Assembly: GCF_948329515.1 (NCBI RefSeq)
Contig: NZ_CAOJCN010000002.1
Location: 433,740 to 497,739, forward strand
Length of the DNA: 64,000 nt
Direction of reading: 5' to 3'
Origin: Cohnella rhizoplanae
GTDB taxonomy: Bacteria; Bacillota; Bacilli; Paenibacillales; Paenibacillaceae
Each line of letters opens with the position of its first letter. Positions within the stretch are counted from its first letter, which is position 1. Of this stretch, positions 45,476-53,469 are shown piece after piece. A program made the translations under genes and the position numbers. The notes beneath the pieces were generated by a model that worked only from the letters and a program-made list of their open reading frames with translations, searched no databases and had not been told where the DNA came from.

Positions 45476-47545
45476 ATGAACGACTATATCACGCAGCGGG
45501 ACGGCGTTTTCCCCTCCGTCTGTTCGCTCGACTGCCCGGACCAATGCGGCTTGCTCGTGCACAAGCGGGACGGCGTCATCGTCAAAGTCGAAGGGGACCC
45601 GGATCACCCGGTTACCCGCGGCGCGATCTGCAACAAGGTGCGCCATATGGCTGCGCGCATCTACGACGACAAGCGGCTAAGCACGCCGCTGAGGCGCGTC
45701 GGTCCCAAGGGCGAGGGAAGGTTCGTGCCGATCTCCTGGGACGAGGCGATCGCGGAGATTACCGGACGCTGGCAGGCGTTGATCGCGTCGCAGGGCCCGG
45801 AGAGCATCCTGCCTTACAGCTTCTACGGTAATATGGGCCGGATCGGGACGGAGGGCATGGGCACGCGCTTTTTCAACCGGATGAACGCATCCGAGCTCGA
45901 CCAGACGATCTGCGAGGCCGCAGGCACGGTCGGTTACCGGTACACGATGGGCGGCAGCTACGGCACCGATCCCGAGGAGACGGTCCATGCCAAGCTGTTC
46001 ATTTTCTGGGGCATCAACGCGGTCAGCACCAACATGCATCAGGTCACGATCGCGGAGCAGGCGCGCAAGGCCGGCGCGAAGATCGTCGCCATCGACGTGC
46101 ACCGCAACCGGACGGGCAAATGGGCGGATTGGTTCATTCCGCTGCGTCCCGGCACCGATACGGCGCTGGCGCTCGGGATCATGCACGTGTTATTTGCGGA
46201 AGGGATGACGAACGAGGCGTTCTTGCGCGAGTATACCGAAGGCCATGAGGAGCTGCGCGCGCATGCGGCGGCATACGATCCGGCGACCGTATCCGGGATC
46301 ACCGGCGTGCCGGAGGCGGACATCTTGGAGCTTGCCCGGCTGTACGGACGGACGACGCCGTCCTTCATCCGCATCGGCAACGGGATTCAGCACCACGACA
46401 ACGGCGGCATGAACGTACGCGCGATCTCCTGCCTGCCCGCGCTGACGGGGCAGTGGCTCGTGCCGGGCGGCGGCGCGATCAAGGGCAACGGCGGCTATGT
46501 CGGGCATAACGCCAAGGCGCTCGAGCGCCCCGATCTGCGCGGCGGCCGGCAGGCGCGCCGCGTCAACATGAACCGGATCGGCAGCGCGCTGCTGGAGCTG
46601 ACGCCGCCGATCTCGTCCCTTTACGTGTACAACAGCAACCCTGCCGTCGTCGCGCCGGAATCGAACAAGGTGAGGGAAGGGCTGGCGCGCGAGGACTTGT
46701 TCACCGTCGTGCACGACTTGTTCCTGACGGAGACGGCGAGGTACGCGGACATCGTGCTGCCTGCGACGTCGGCGTTCGAGAACACCGATTTGTACCATTC
46801 TTACTGGCATCATTACGTGCAGATTCAAGAGCCGGTCATCGCGCCCTACGGCGACAGCAAATCCAACAATGACGTATTCCGGCTGCTCGCCGCGGGCATG
46901 GGGTACGAGGAAGAGGCGTTCAAGGACGACGATGCGGCGATGATTCGACAGGCCGTCGATTTCCCGGGCAATCCTGCCTATGGACCGATTACCTATGAAG
47001 CGTTGGTCGACCGGAAGTTCGTGCGCGCCGACGTGAAGCCGCTGCTCCCGGGCAGGCTGCGGACGCCGAGCGGCAAGATCGAGCTGTATTCGCGGACGAT
47101 GGAACGGCACGGCTTGCCGCCGATGCCGACGTATGCGCCGCTGCCGGACGACGGGGACTATCCGTTCGCGTTCATTCCGGCGCCGAACCACAACTTTCTG
47201 AATTCCACCTTCTCCAACAACGACAAGCACGCGGGGATGGAGAAGGCGCCCAAGCTGCACATGAACGCGGCGGACGCGGCTGCGCTCGGCATCGCAAACG
47301 GCGAAGAGGTACGGATCCGGAACGGGCGAGGCGAGGCTTGGCTCACCGCGGCGGTCGGCGAAGATGTGCTGCCCGGCGTCGTGGTCAGCCAAGGGCTATG
47401 GGCGGACAGAGCCGACGGGCGCAGCGCTACGGTCAACGCGCTCACGCCGGACCGGCTGTCCGACATGGGCGGCGGCGCGGTATTTTTCTCCGGCCGCGTG
47501 GCGGTGGAGAAGGCTGCGCAGACAGTCGGCAGCGCCGTGATCTAG
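45476..47545 (+). CDS. Molybdopterin-dependent oxidoreductase (DMSO reductase superfamily, YyaE-like)
   Basis: A 689-residue single-subunit enzyme. The N terminus holds a 4Fe-4S motif (CSLDCPDQC with GAICNKV, four cysteines in about residues 14-60). The molybdopterin-binding barrel (YSFYGNMGRIGTEGMGTRF; FWGINAVSTNMHQ) and a C-terminal MGD-binding domain (NHNFLNSTFSNNDKHAG; LTPDRLSDMGGGAVF) follow. No Tat signal precedes the cluster, so it is cytoplasmic. It resembles B. subtilis YyaE-type oxidoreductases. AAGGAG lies 12 bases before ATG 45476. A terminator follows. The substrate is unknown; no partner subunits are nearby. Confidence 0.88.
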   Translation: MNDYITQRDGVFPSVCSLDCPDQCGLLVHKRDGVIVKVEGDPDHPVTRGAICNKVRHMAARIYDDKRLSTPLRRVGPKGEGRFVPISWDEAIAEITGRWQALIASQGPESILPYSFYGNMGRIGTEGMGTRFFNRMNASELDQTICEAAGTVGYRYTMGGSYGTDPEETVHAKLFIFWGINAVSTNMHQVTIAEQARKAGAKIVAIDVHRNRTGKWADWFIPLRPGTDTALALGIMHVLFAEGMTNEAFLREYTEGHEELRAHAAAYDPATVSGITGVPEADILELARLYGRTTPSFIRIGNGIQHHDNGGMNVRAISCLPALTGQWLVPGGGAIKGNGGYVGHNAKALERPDLRGGRQARRVNMNRIGSALLELTPPISSLYVYNSNPAVVAPESNKVREGLAREDLFTVVHDLFLTETARYADIVLPATSAFENTDLYHSYWHHYVQIQEPVIAPYGDSKSNNDVFRLLAAGMGYEEEAFKDDDAAMIRQAVDFPGNPAYGPITYEALVDRKFVRADVKPLLPGRLRTPSGKIELYSRTMERHGLPPMPTYAPLPDDGDYPFAFIPAPNHNFLNSTFSNNDKHAGMEKAPKLHMNAADAAALGIANGEEVRIRNGRGEAWLTAAVGEDVLPGVVVSQGLWADRADGRSATVNALTPDRLSDMGGGAVFFSGRVAVEKAAQTVGSAVI

Positions 47546-47566
47546 AGGCGCATTGAGCGATAGAGT

Positions 47567-47598
47567 AGAAGCAGGAGGCTCGCTCCTGCTTCTTTTTT
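47567..47598 (+). terminator. Terminator of the molybdopterin oxidoreductase gene
   Basis: AGAAGCAGGAG (47567-47577) and CTCCTGCTTCT (47583-47593) form a perfect 11-bp stem followed by six T. Confidence 0.95.
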
Positions 47599-47633
47599 GC
47601 GTGCATCGGACTCGGCCCGGCGGACGGGCGGAG

Positions 47634-47968
47634 GCGCATCGCCTTCACTAGAAGAGGCGATGTGGCGGTTTGGTTGGTACGGGAGCGCATCGCCTTCACT
47701 AGAAGAGGCGATGTGGCGGTTTGGTTGGCGCGGAGGCGCATCGCCTTCACTAGAAGAGGCGATGTGGCGGTTTGGTTGGTACGGGAGCGCATCGCCTTCA
47801 CTAGAAGAGGCGATGGGGCAATTGGGTTGGTGCGGAGGCGCATCACCTTCACTAGAAGAGGCGATGGGGCAATTGGGTTGGTGCGGAGGCGCATCGCCTT
47901 CACTAGAAGAGGCGATGTGGCGGTTTGGTTGGGGCGGGAGCGCATCGCCTTCACGAGAAGAGGCGATG
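47634..47968. repeat. 51-bp tandem repeat array, six full units and one partial
   Basis: Units start at 47634, 47685, 47736, 47787, 47838, 47889 and 47940, an exact 51-base period. Each begins with a 29-base constant part with an inverted repeat (CATCGCC near its start, GGCGATG at its end). A 22-base G-rich part follows with two versions: units 1-3 and 6 have GGCGGTTTGGTTGG, units 4 and 5 have GGGCAATTGGGTTGG. Differences between units are few. Because 51 is a multiple of 3 and the unit lacks stops, several frames stay open, but no ribosome binding site supports translation. Confidence 0.95.
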
Positions 47969-47991
47969 CCACCGGTGACGGTCGCTCCAGC

Positions 47992-48036
47992 TTGACAAAT
48001 TAGTGATATAAATTTAAACTAAATCTAAGTTTAAAT
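47992..48036 (+). promoter_or_regulatory. Fur/PerR-like promoter with overlapping palindromic operator
   Basis: A sigma-A promoter, TTGACA (47992-47997) and TAAACT (48015-48020), has 17-base spacing. A perfect palindrome, ATTTAAACT (48012-48020) and AGTTTAAAT (48028-48036) with a 7-base centre, covers the -10. It is A/T-rich as PerR and Fur operators are, and it would give autorepression. Confidence 0.65.
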
Positions 48037-48072
48037 CGTATGCTATCTATTTCAAATAAAGAGGGGATTCCC

Positions 48073-48471
48073 ATGACAAAGCGCAATCTGACGGCCCCCC
48101 GCAAGCTCGTCTACGACATCGTGATGCGCGCCGACGATCATCCGACGGCCGCCGATATCATTGACCGGCTCAAGTCGCAGGGACAGTCCGTCGCCTACGC
48201 CACCGTCTACAATTCGCTTCGCTATCTGACCGACGAAGGGTTGATCCGCGAGCTGAAGCTCGAGGGCAAGACGAGCCGCTACGACGGCCGCGACGAGGAT
48301 CACGCGCATATCGTATGCGCGTCCTGCGGGCGCGTCGACGAGGTCATGACGCCGCCGCCGGCCGAGTGGCTCGCGCTGGTCGCCGAGGAGAGCGGGTACG
48401 CGCTCACGGAAGAACAATTTATATTCAGAGGAGAGTGCCCCGCATGCCGGACATCCAAGCCGAAGAACTGA
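48073..48471 (+). CDS. Fur family repressor, PerR-like
   Basis: A 132-residue Fur-family metal-dependent repressor. The N-terminal winged helix is YDIVMRADDHPTAADIIDRL with VAYATVYNSLRYL. The dimer domain has the regulatory metal site (DHAHIVC) and the structural zinc site (CASC, then CPAC). By alignment with B. subtilis PerR, the HxH pair, the His of DDHPTA and the four zinc cysteines are kept. At PerR Asp104 the sequence is DE (Asp103-Glu104), so peroxide versus iron sensing is unclear. The neighbours (thioredoxin reductase, peroxiredoxin) favour PerR. GAGGGG precedes the ATG. It overlaps the next gene by 28 bases. Confidence 0.85.
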   Translation: MTKRNLTAPRKLVYDIVMRADDHPTAADIIDRLKSQGQSVAYATVYNSLRYLTDEGLIRELKLEGKTSRYDGRDEDHAHIVCASCGRVDEVMTPPPAEWLALVAEESGYALTEEQFIFRGECPACRTSKPKN

Positions 48472-49136
48472 TGGGCGCGTATTGCGACACGACGCGGAGG
48501 ATCGCGGTCGTCAGCGCGTACCCGGCCCGGCTGCAGCCGCTGCTGGCTGAGCTGACGACGCGCTGCTACGACGTGCTCGTCTTCCGGCATGGGCAGGAGG
48601 CGTTGCTCTCCTCCCTCCAGATCGACCTGCTCGTCGCCGACCGCTCGATCGCGGGACAAGATCCGCTGAGCGGGATGGCCGAGCTCAAGGTACCCGCGCT
48701 GTATCTCGTGGATCCCGCAGGGCAAGGGACGGCATCCGCGGATGCCGCCTCGAGCGAGGCATGGCCCGGAGAGATCGGACCGCTGCTGGCCCGCATCGAA
48801 GACATGGCAGGCAAGAGCGCGCCGCAAGCGGGACCCGACGAGGCCGTATTCAAGGATGTGCGCATGGATCTGCGCCGCGTGACCGTGCAGCAGGACGGGC
48901 GGAGGATCGAGTTCACCAAGACCGAGTTCGATATCTTGCGGACGCTGCTTATGGCCGGGGGCGGCGTGCTGTCCCGCCAGGACCTCATGGAGAAGCTGTG
49001 GGGAGAGGGCTTCTTCGGCGGCAGCAACTCCATCGACGTTCATATCAAAAGTCTGCGCAAGAAGCTGGGCGACGATCCGAAAAATCCGCGATACATCGTA
49101 ACGGTTCGCGGCGTAGGCTATCGCACGGCGGACTAG
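48444..49136 (+). CDS. OmpR-type winged-helix regulator with degenerate receiver
   Basis: A 230-residue protein. The C-terminal 100 residues are a good OmpR-type winged helix (EFTKTEFDILRTLLMAGGGVLSRQDLMEKLWG and IDVHIKSLRKKLGDD). The N-terminal 110 residues resemble a receiver, but the acidic pair is replaced (AVVSAYP in place of VVDDE). The conserved Thr and Lys are also lost. One Asp in LLVADRSIAG is kept at the phosphoacceptor place. So it is probably not conventionally phosphorylated. ATG 48444 follows AGAGGAGAG and lies inside the end of the Fur-like gene, so the two are co-expressed. No kinase gene is nearby. Confidence 0.8.
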   Translation: MPDIQAEELMGAYCDTTRRIAVVSAYPARLQPLLAELTTRCYDVLVFRHGQEALLSSLQIDLLVADRSIAGQDPLSGMAELKVPALYLVDPAGQGTASADAASSEAWPGEIGPLLARIEDMAGKSAPQAGPDEAVFKDVRMDLRRVTVQQDGRRIEFTKTEFDILRTLLMAGGGVLSRQDLMEKLWGEGFFGGSNSIDVHIKSLRKKLGDDPKNPRYIVTVRGVGYRTAD

Positions 49137-49259
49137 GCGCGCGGCGCGTCCTTCTTCATGAAACGTTCATGCCGCCTTCATTCGGCCTTCATGCCGCGGA
49201 TGCGGCGCGATGATAAGATAGATTCATACGAACGGCAAGCGTCGAAAGGAGAGCGTCAT

Positions 49260-50210
49260 ATGAGACATACCATTATCGTAGGCACCGGCCCCGCGGGGTT
49301 GACGGCTGCCATCTACCTCGCACGCGCAGGACTCTCGCCTCTCGTCATCGAAGGGCCGGAGCCCGGCGGACAGTTGACGACGACGACCGAAGTGGAGAAT
49401 TTTCCGGGATTCCCGGATGGTATCATGGGCCCGGAATTGATGGATAATATGCGCAAGCAGGCGCAGCGCTTCGGCGCCGAATTCCGCAGCGGCTGGGTGA
49501 CGAAGGCGGATCTGTCGCAGCGTCCGTTCACGCTCACGGTCGACGGCAAGGAAGAGCTGCAAGCCCAGACCGTCATCGTATCGACCGGCGCTTCGGCCAA
49601 GTACCTGGGCATCCCCGGGGAAAAGGACAACGTCGGACGCGGCGTGAGCACCTGCGCGACCTGCGACGGCTTCTTTTTCCGCGGCAAGAAGATCGTCGTT
49701 ATCGGCGGCGGCGACTCGGCGATGGAGGAAGCGAACTTCCTGACCCGCTTCGCATCGGAAGTCGTGCTCGTCAATCGCCGCTCCGAGCTGCGCGCCTCGA
49801 AGATCATGCAGGAGCGCGCCCGCGAGAACGGCAAGATCAGCTGGAGCTTGAACCGCACGCCGCTTGAAGTCGTTGCCGGGCCGCTTGGCGTGAAGGGTCT
49901 CAAGGTACGCAACAACGAGACGGGCGAAGAGGAATTGATCGAGGCGGAAGGCGTATTCGTGGCGATCGGCCACACGCCGAACACGAAGTTCCTGGAAGGT
50001 CAGCTGAAGACGGACGAGACCGGCTACATCCTCGTCACGCCGGGCACGACCGAGACCAACATTCCCGGGGTATTCGCCTGCGGCGACGTTCAGGACAGCA
50101 AGTACCGCCAGGCGATCAGCGCCGCCGGAACGGGCTGCATGGCCGCCTTGGACTGCGAACGCTTCTTGGAAGCGAACGAGTCGCCGGCTTCGATTGCCGC
50201 CGTTTTCTAA
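49260..50210 (+). CDS. trxB: Thioredoxin reductase
   Basis: A 316-residue flavoprotein that reduces thioredoxin with NADPH. FAD loop IIVGTGPAGLTAAIYLAR, redox-active disulfide CATC (Cys132, Cys135), NADPH loop VVIGGGDSAMEEANFL and C-terminal FAD motif VFACGDVQDSKYRQAISAAGTG are present. The usual CAVC or CATC pattern is kept. GAAAGGAGAG precedes the ATG. It lies 79 bases upstream of a peroxiredoxin gene. Confidence 0.95.
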   Translation: MRHTIIVGTGPAGLTAAIYLARAGLSPLVIEGPEPGGQLTTTTEVENFPGFPDGIMGPELMDNMRKQAQRFGAEFRSGWVTKADLSQRPFTLTVDGKEELQAQTVIVSTGASAKYLGIPGEKDNVGRGVSTCATCDGFFFRGKKIVVIGGGDSAMEEANFLTRFASEVVLVNRRSELRASKIMQERARENGKISWSLNRTPLEVVAGPLGVKGLKVRNNETGEEELIEAEGVFVAIGHTPNTKFLEGQLKTDETGYILVTPGTTETNIPGVFACGDVQDSKYRQAISAAGTGCMAALDCERFLEANESPASIAAVF

Positions 50211-50289
50211 GACTTAAGCCGGTAGAACATGTCATGCCAGCGTTATCCCCGATTCGCGACAAACTACACCTAGGAGGAATCATCCCATT

Positions 50290-50853
50290 ATGACGACGCT
50301 CGCCAACCCTTATCCATTCGCCAAGGTCGGTCTGCCCGCACCTACCTTTAACCTGCTGTCCACGCAAAACCTCGACTCGCTCGAGACGAAGATCTCGCTC
50401 GAAGATTACCGCGGCAAATGGCTCGTTTTCTTCTTCTGGCCCTTCGACTTCACCTTCGTGTGCCCGACCGAGATTCGCGGCTTCAGCGACAGCTACGACG
50501 AGTTCAAGGCACTGGGCTGCGAAGTGCTTGGCGCATCGGTGGACAGCATCTATACGCACAAAGCCTGGATCGATACGCCGGTCGAACAGAACGGCATCGG
50601 CGCCATCAAGTTTCCGATCGTGTCCGACTTCACCAAGGAGACGGCGCATGCGTACGGCATTCTTGACGATGTCAGCGGCGCGGCGCACCGCGGCCTGTTC
50701 ATCGTCGATCCCGAAGGCGTGCTGCGCTACCAGGTCGTCACCGACATGAACGTCGGCCGCAGCGTGGACGAGACCCTCCGCGTTCTGCAGGCGCTCCAAT
50801 CCGGCGGTCTGTGTCCGGTGAACTGGAAGCCCGGCCAGAAGACGCTCGGCTAA
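50290..50853 (+). CDS. 2-Cys peroxiredoxin (AhpC/Prx1 type)
   Basis: A 187-residue peroxide-reducing enzyme. The peroxidatic cysteine is in FDFTFVCPTE (Cys58). The resolving cysteine is in GGLCPVNWKPGQ (Cys175), so it is a typical 2-Cys type. Thioredoxin from the adjacent TrxB system is a likely electron donor. GGAGG precedes the ATG, and a strong hairpin follows the gene. It fits a peroxide-defence role with the PerR-like gene upstream. Confidence 0.93.
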   Translation: MTTLANPYPFAKVGLPAPTFNLLSTQNLDSLETKISLEDYRGKWLVFFFWPFDFTFVCPTEIRGFSDSYDEFKALGCEVLGASVDSIYTHKAWIDTPVEQNGIGAIKFPIVSDFTKETAHAYGILDDVSGAAHRGLFIVDPEGVLRYQVVTDMNVGRSVDETLRVLQALQSGGLCPVNWKPGQKTLG

Positions 50854-50874
50854 ATCCTATCCTTACGCATGAGA

Positions 50875-50901
50875 CAGACCGGAAGCGCGGCTTCCGGTCT
50901 G
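50875..50901 (+). terminator. Hairpin after the peroxiredoxin gene
   Basis: CAGACCGGAAGC and GCTTCCGGTCTG form a perfect 12-bp stem with a GCG loop. Only a weak T tract follows. Confidence 0.65.
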
Positions 50902-51013
50902 TTGCCCGTTCACCGGCGTATCGCTTCACGCATGGGCGCAATGGGGAAAGTGCTAAGAGGCGGAAATGGACGAAAACGAACGGCGGATTAAGAGAACAGG
51001 AGTGTGAAACGCT

Positions 51014-51760
51014 ATGAACGAGATCGTCTCGCTGCTGATGCAGCACCGATCCGTACGCGCCTTCGAAGGATCTCCGCTGCCGGAGGAAGATCTCAGAGTG
51101 ATTGTCGCGGCGGGCCAGATGGCATCGACGTCGAGCAACGTGCAAGCTTACAGCGTCATCGCGGTGACCGACCCGGCGCTGAGGCGCGAGCTGTCCGTCT
51201 TGACGGGCAATCAGGAATACGTGGAGACATGCGCCGTATTTCTCGTGTGGTGCGCGGATCTGAACCGCCTGTCGCATGCCGCCGCCAAGTATATCCCGGA
51301 CGGCAGCGACACGTACGCGGACTCCGCGGAGAACTTTATCGTCGCGACGGTGGACGCCGCGCTCGCCGCTCAGAACGCCGCGATCGCGGCAGAATCCATG
51401 GGTTACGGCGTTTGCTATATAGGCGGGATTCGCAACCGGATCGCGGAAGTGTCCGCCCTGTTGAATGTGCCGGAGCTGGCCTATCCCGTATTCGGCATGT
51501 GCGTCGGGGTGCCCGGACAGCTGAGCGGGCAGCGTCCCAGATTGCCGGTCGATGCGGTGCTTCATATGAACGCGTACGACGCGGAAAAAGCGCTCGGCAG
51601 CGTCGCGGACTACGACGAGACCATGACCCGCTACCTGCGGATGCGCACGGATGGCCGCAAGAGCACGCCTTGGACGGAGATCATGGCGGAATGGCTGACG
51701 AGGCCCAATCGGCTCCATATGCTGGACTTTTTGAACAGCAAGGGTTTTCTGAAGCGTTAA
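51014..51760 (+). CDS. NfsA-type NADPH-dependent nitroreductase/flavin oxidoreductase
   Basis: A 248-residue FMN-dependent enzyme. HRSVRAFEGSPLP (FMN-binding start), ASTSSNVQAYSVIAV and GYGVCYIGGIRNRIAEVSALL are nitroreductase motifs. The C-terminal NfsA-type extension with GRKSTPWTEIMAEWL is also present. It reduces nitro compounds or quinones with NADPH. An AACAGGAGTG site precedes the ATG. It stands next to the peroxide genes but has its own upstream region. Confidence 0.88.
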   Translation: MNEIVSLLMQHRSVRAFEGSPLPEEDLRVIVAAGQMASTSSNVQAYSVIAVTDPALRRELSVLTGNQEYVETCAVFLVWCADLNRLSHAAAKYIPDGSDTYADSAENFIVATVDAALAAQNAAIAAESMGYGVCYIGGIRNRIAEVSALLNVPELAYPVFGMCVGVPGQLSGQRPRLPVDAVLHMNAYDAEKALGSVADYDETMTRYLRMRTDGRKSTPWTEIMAEWLTRPNRLHMLDFLNSKGFLKR

Positions 51761-51794
51761 CGGCGCAGCCGGCTGAATGTTCACGCGTTCGACC

Positions 51795-51824
51795 TTGTCG
51801 CCGAACGTTCCCGTGTCCTATACT
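51795..51824 (+). promoter_or_regulatory. Sigma-A promoter of the lipoprotein gene
   Basis: TTGTCG (51795-51800) and TATACT (51819-51824), 18 bases apart; the transcript would start about 25 bases before the gene. Confidence 0.55.
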
Positions 51825-51855
51825 ACTATCCATTGCGACAAGGCTGTGAAGGAGG

Positions 51856-52497
51856 ATGGACGCGATACTGAGATCTATTGGGAAAGGGACCGCCGCCGCC
51901 CTGTTGTCGGCACTGCTGCTGGCGGGATGCGCGTCTGGCGATTCGAATTCGGCGAGCGATTCGCCGGGCGCGGCTGCGACGTCATCGGCCCAGGCTTCCG
52001 CATCGGCGGCGGCGGCGCTGCCTGCGGACGGAGAGCAGAAGTCCTACCACTTCGATCTGAAGTCGACCGGAGTCGAGCCGCTGCCGGCGTGGGCGGGCAA
52101 GGTCGATATGACCAAGAAGGATCCGCTCTACGTGTCCGGCACCGACCTCGAGGGCGCGCTGTCGATCGATCTTAAGGTAGTCCGCAAAGGGAGCTTCCTG
52201 ATCGCCGGCGGAGAAGGCGTGCTGTGGAATGGCCAGCGCTCGGTGAAGTTCGCGCTGCCGGATACGTCCACGTTGCTCGAGAAGCCGCTGAGCGCGGACG
52301 GTACGCTCGTGTACGGCGGTCTTCAAGCGCATTCGGACGAGATCGGCCGGGACTTCTCGTTCGATCTCCGATTCGTGCCCGAGGCCGGAGAGCTGGAGCT
52401 GCGCCTGCCGAACCGGGACGGGCTGATCCTGTTCGGCGGCAGCGCTGCGCTCGAGCGCCACAAGGAGGAAGTCGCCCGGGTGACCTCGGGCAGCTAA
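51856..52497 (+). CDS. Putative lipoprotein, function unknown
   Basis: A 213-residue exported protein with lipobox LLLAGC (Cys25). A Ser/Ala-rich linker (about 28-58) follows, then a beta-rich domain without a recognised motif. Oddly the ribosome binding site AAGGAGG runs straight into ATG 51856. An ATA at 51865 or CTG at 51868 would be better spaced, so the true start is uncertain. It is transcribed from its own promoter. Confidence 0.7.
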   Translation: MDAILRSIGKGTAAALLSALLLAGCASGDSNSASDSPGAAATSSAQASASAAAALPADGEQKSYHFDLKSTGVEPLPAWAGKVDMTKKDPLYVSGTDLEGALSIDLKVVRKGSFLIAGGEGVLWNGQRSVKFALPDTSTLLEKPLSADGTLVYGGLQAHSDEIGRDFSFDLRFVPEAGELELRLPNRDGLILFGGSAALERHKEEVARVTSGS

Positions 52498-52569
52498 CGG
52501 GCTTGCCTCTCGCGCAGCCATCACGATGCAGGCCGCAGGGCATGCGCTCGCATGCGCCTATAAAGTTTC

Positions 52570-52599
52570 TTGACGATAAAGGAACGATAAACGTATAAT
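52570..52599 (+). promoter_or_regulatory. Strong sigma-A promoter of the FMN reductase gene
   Basis: TTGACG (52570-52575) and TATAAT (52594-52599), spacing 18 bases. Confidence 0.75.
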
Positions 52600-52650
52600 T
52601 TATTTAAAATCCGATATGCAAGATCGGAATAACGAAAAGGTGTGAGCGAC

Positions 52651-53202
52651 ATGTCCAAAATCGTGATTCTGCAAGGCAGCCCGACGCCCAAATCGAGACT
52701 TCACGGCGTATTGGACCGCGTGCGCGCTCAAATCGAGGGCAGCGGCGACCTCGTGTCGGTCATCAACGTGCGGGACCTGCCGGCGGAGGATCTGCTGCAC
52801 GCCCGGTTCGATAGCCCGGCGATCGCCGAGGCGAATCGGCTCGTGGCCGAGGCGGACGCGGTCGTCATCGCTTCTCCGGTCTACAAAGCTTCCTTTACCG
52901 GCATCCTGAAGGCTTACTTGGACCTGCTGCCGCAGAAGGGGCTCGAGAACAAGATCGTGCTGCCGCTCGTCGTCGGAGGCACGATCGCGCATCTGCTGGC
53001 GATCGACTATGCCTTCAAGCCCGTGCTGTCCGTGCTCGGCGCGCGCAATATTCTGACAGGCGTGTTCGTCCTGGATACGCAGGTCACTTGGGGCGAGGAC
53101 GGGCAGGCGAATATCGCGGGCGATATCGGAGAACGCATCGACGCCGCGACATCGCTGCTCGTGCAGGAAGCGAAGTGGCAGACGACAAGGGCGCAAGACT
53201 GA
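52651..53202 (+). CDS. ssuE: SsuE-like NADPH-dependent FMN reductase
   Basis: A 183-residue flavodoxin-like protein. SPTPKSR (phosphate loop), then ASPVYKASFTGILKAYLDLLPQ and LPLVVGGTIAHLLAIDYAFKPVLSVLGA are signature stretches of SsuE. SsuE supplies reduced FMN to alkanesulfonate monooxygenase. No ssuD or transporter is nearby, so its partner here is uncertain. ATG 52651 is preferred to GTG 52642 because AAAAGGTGTG spaces better. A terminator follows. Confidence 0.85.
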   Translation: MSKIVILQGSPTPKSRLHGVLDRVRAQIEGSGDLVSVINVRDLPAEDLLHARFDSPAIAEANRLVAEADAVVIASPVYKASFTGILKAYLDLLPQKGLENKIVLPLVVGGTIAHLLAIDYAFKPVLSVLGARNILTGVFVLDTQVTWGEDGQANIAGDIGERIDAATSLLVQEAKWQTTRAQD

Positions 53203-53260
53203 GTCATCCGGATTTCAGGCACGGCCTCTCGACAACAATCGCATAGGCGGCAGCATGGCG

Positions 53261-53287
53261 GCCCGCGGCCTCGTCCGCGGGCTTTTT
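53261..53287 (+). terminator. Terminator of the ssuE-like gene
   Basis: GCCCGCGG (53261-53268) and CCGCGGGC (53275-53282) with a loop of CCTCGT, followed by five T. Confidence 0.9.
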
Positions 53288-53341
53288 GCGTTTCCGCAAT
53301 GAAGCAAGGATGCTCGTTTTTTGCGGATATGAAGCAAAGGC

Positions 53342-53369
53342 TTGTAGGCAGCGGCACTTTCGTTATAAA
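53342..53369 (+). promoter_or_regulatory. Sigma-A promoter of the aldolase-like gene
   Basis: TTGTAG (53342-53347) and TATAAA (53364-53369), 16 bases apart; 100 bases remain to the start codon. Confidence 0.5.
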
Positions 53370-53469
53370 ATTGATGTCATGTTGTGTCTTAAGGTGAAGC
53401 GAGATTGCGATGCGATAGAGAAATTGCGTTAAAGCCGGGCGATGAGGCAGCGAAAAGGAGAAGGTAGTT

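Noticed and set aside
47634-47968. CRISPR array
   Set aside because: The 29-base repeat and 22-base gap look superficially similar, but the gaps are nearly identical to one another and no cas gene is near. It is a tandem repeat.
47442-47972. Minus-strand frame encoding an SPLLVKAMRLR-like repeat
   Set aside because: It runs through a terminator and the end of the oxidoreductase gene, has no ribosome binding site, and arises from the stop-free 51-base unit.
51777-52175. Plus-strand frame overlapping the lipoprotein gene
   Set aside because: The overlapping frame at 51856-52497 has a signal peptide and lipobox; this one has neither and starts before the -10.
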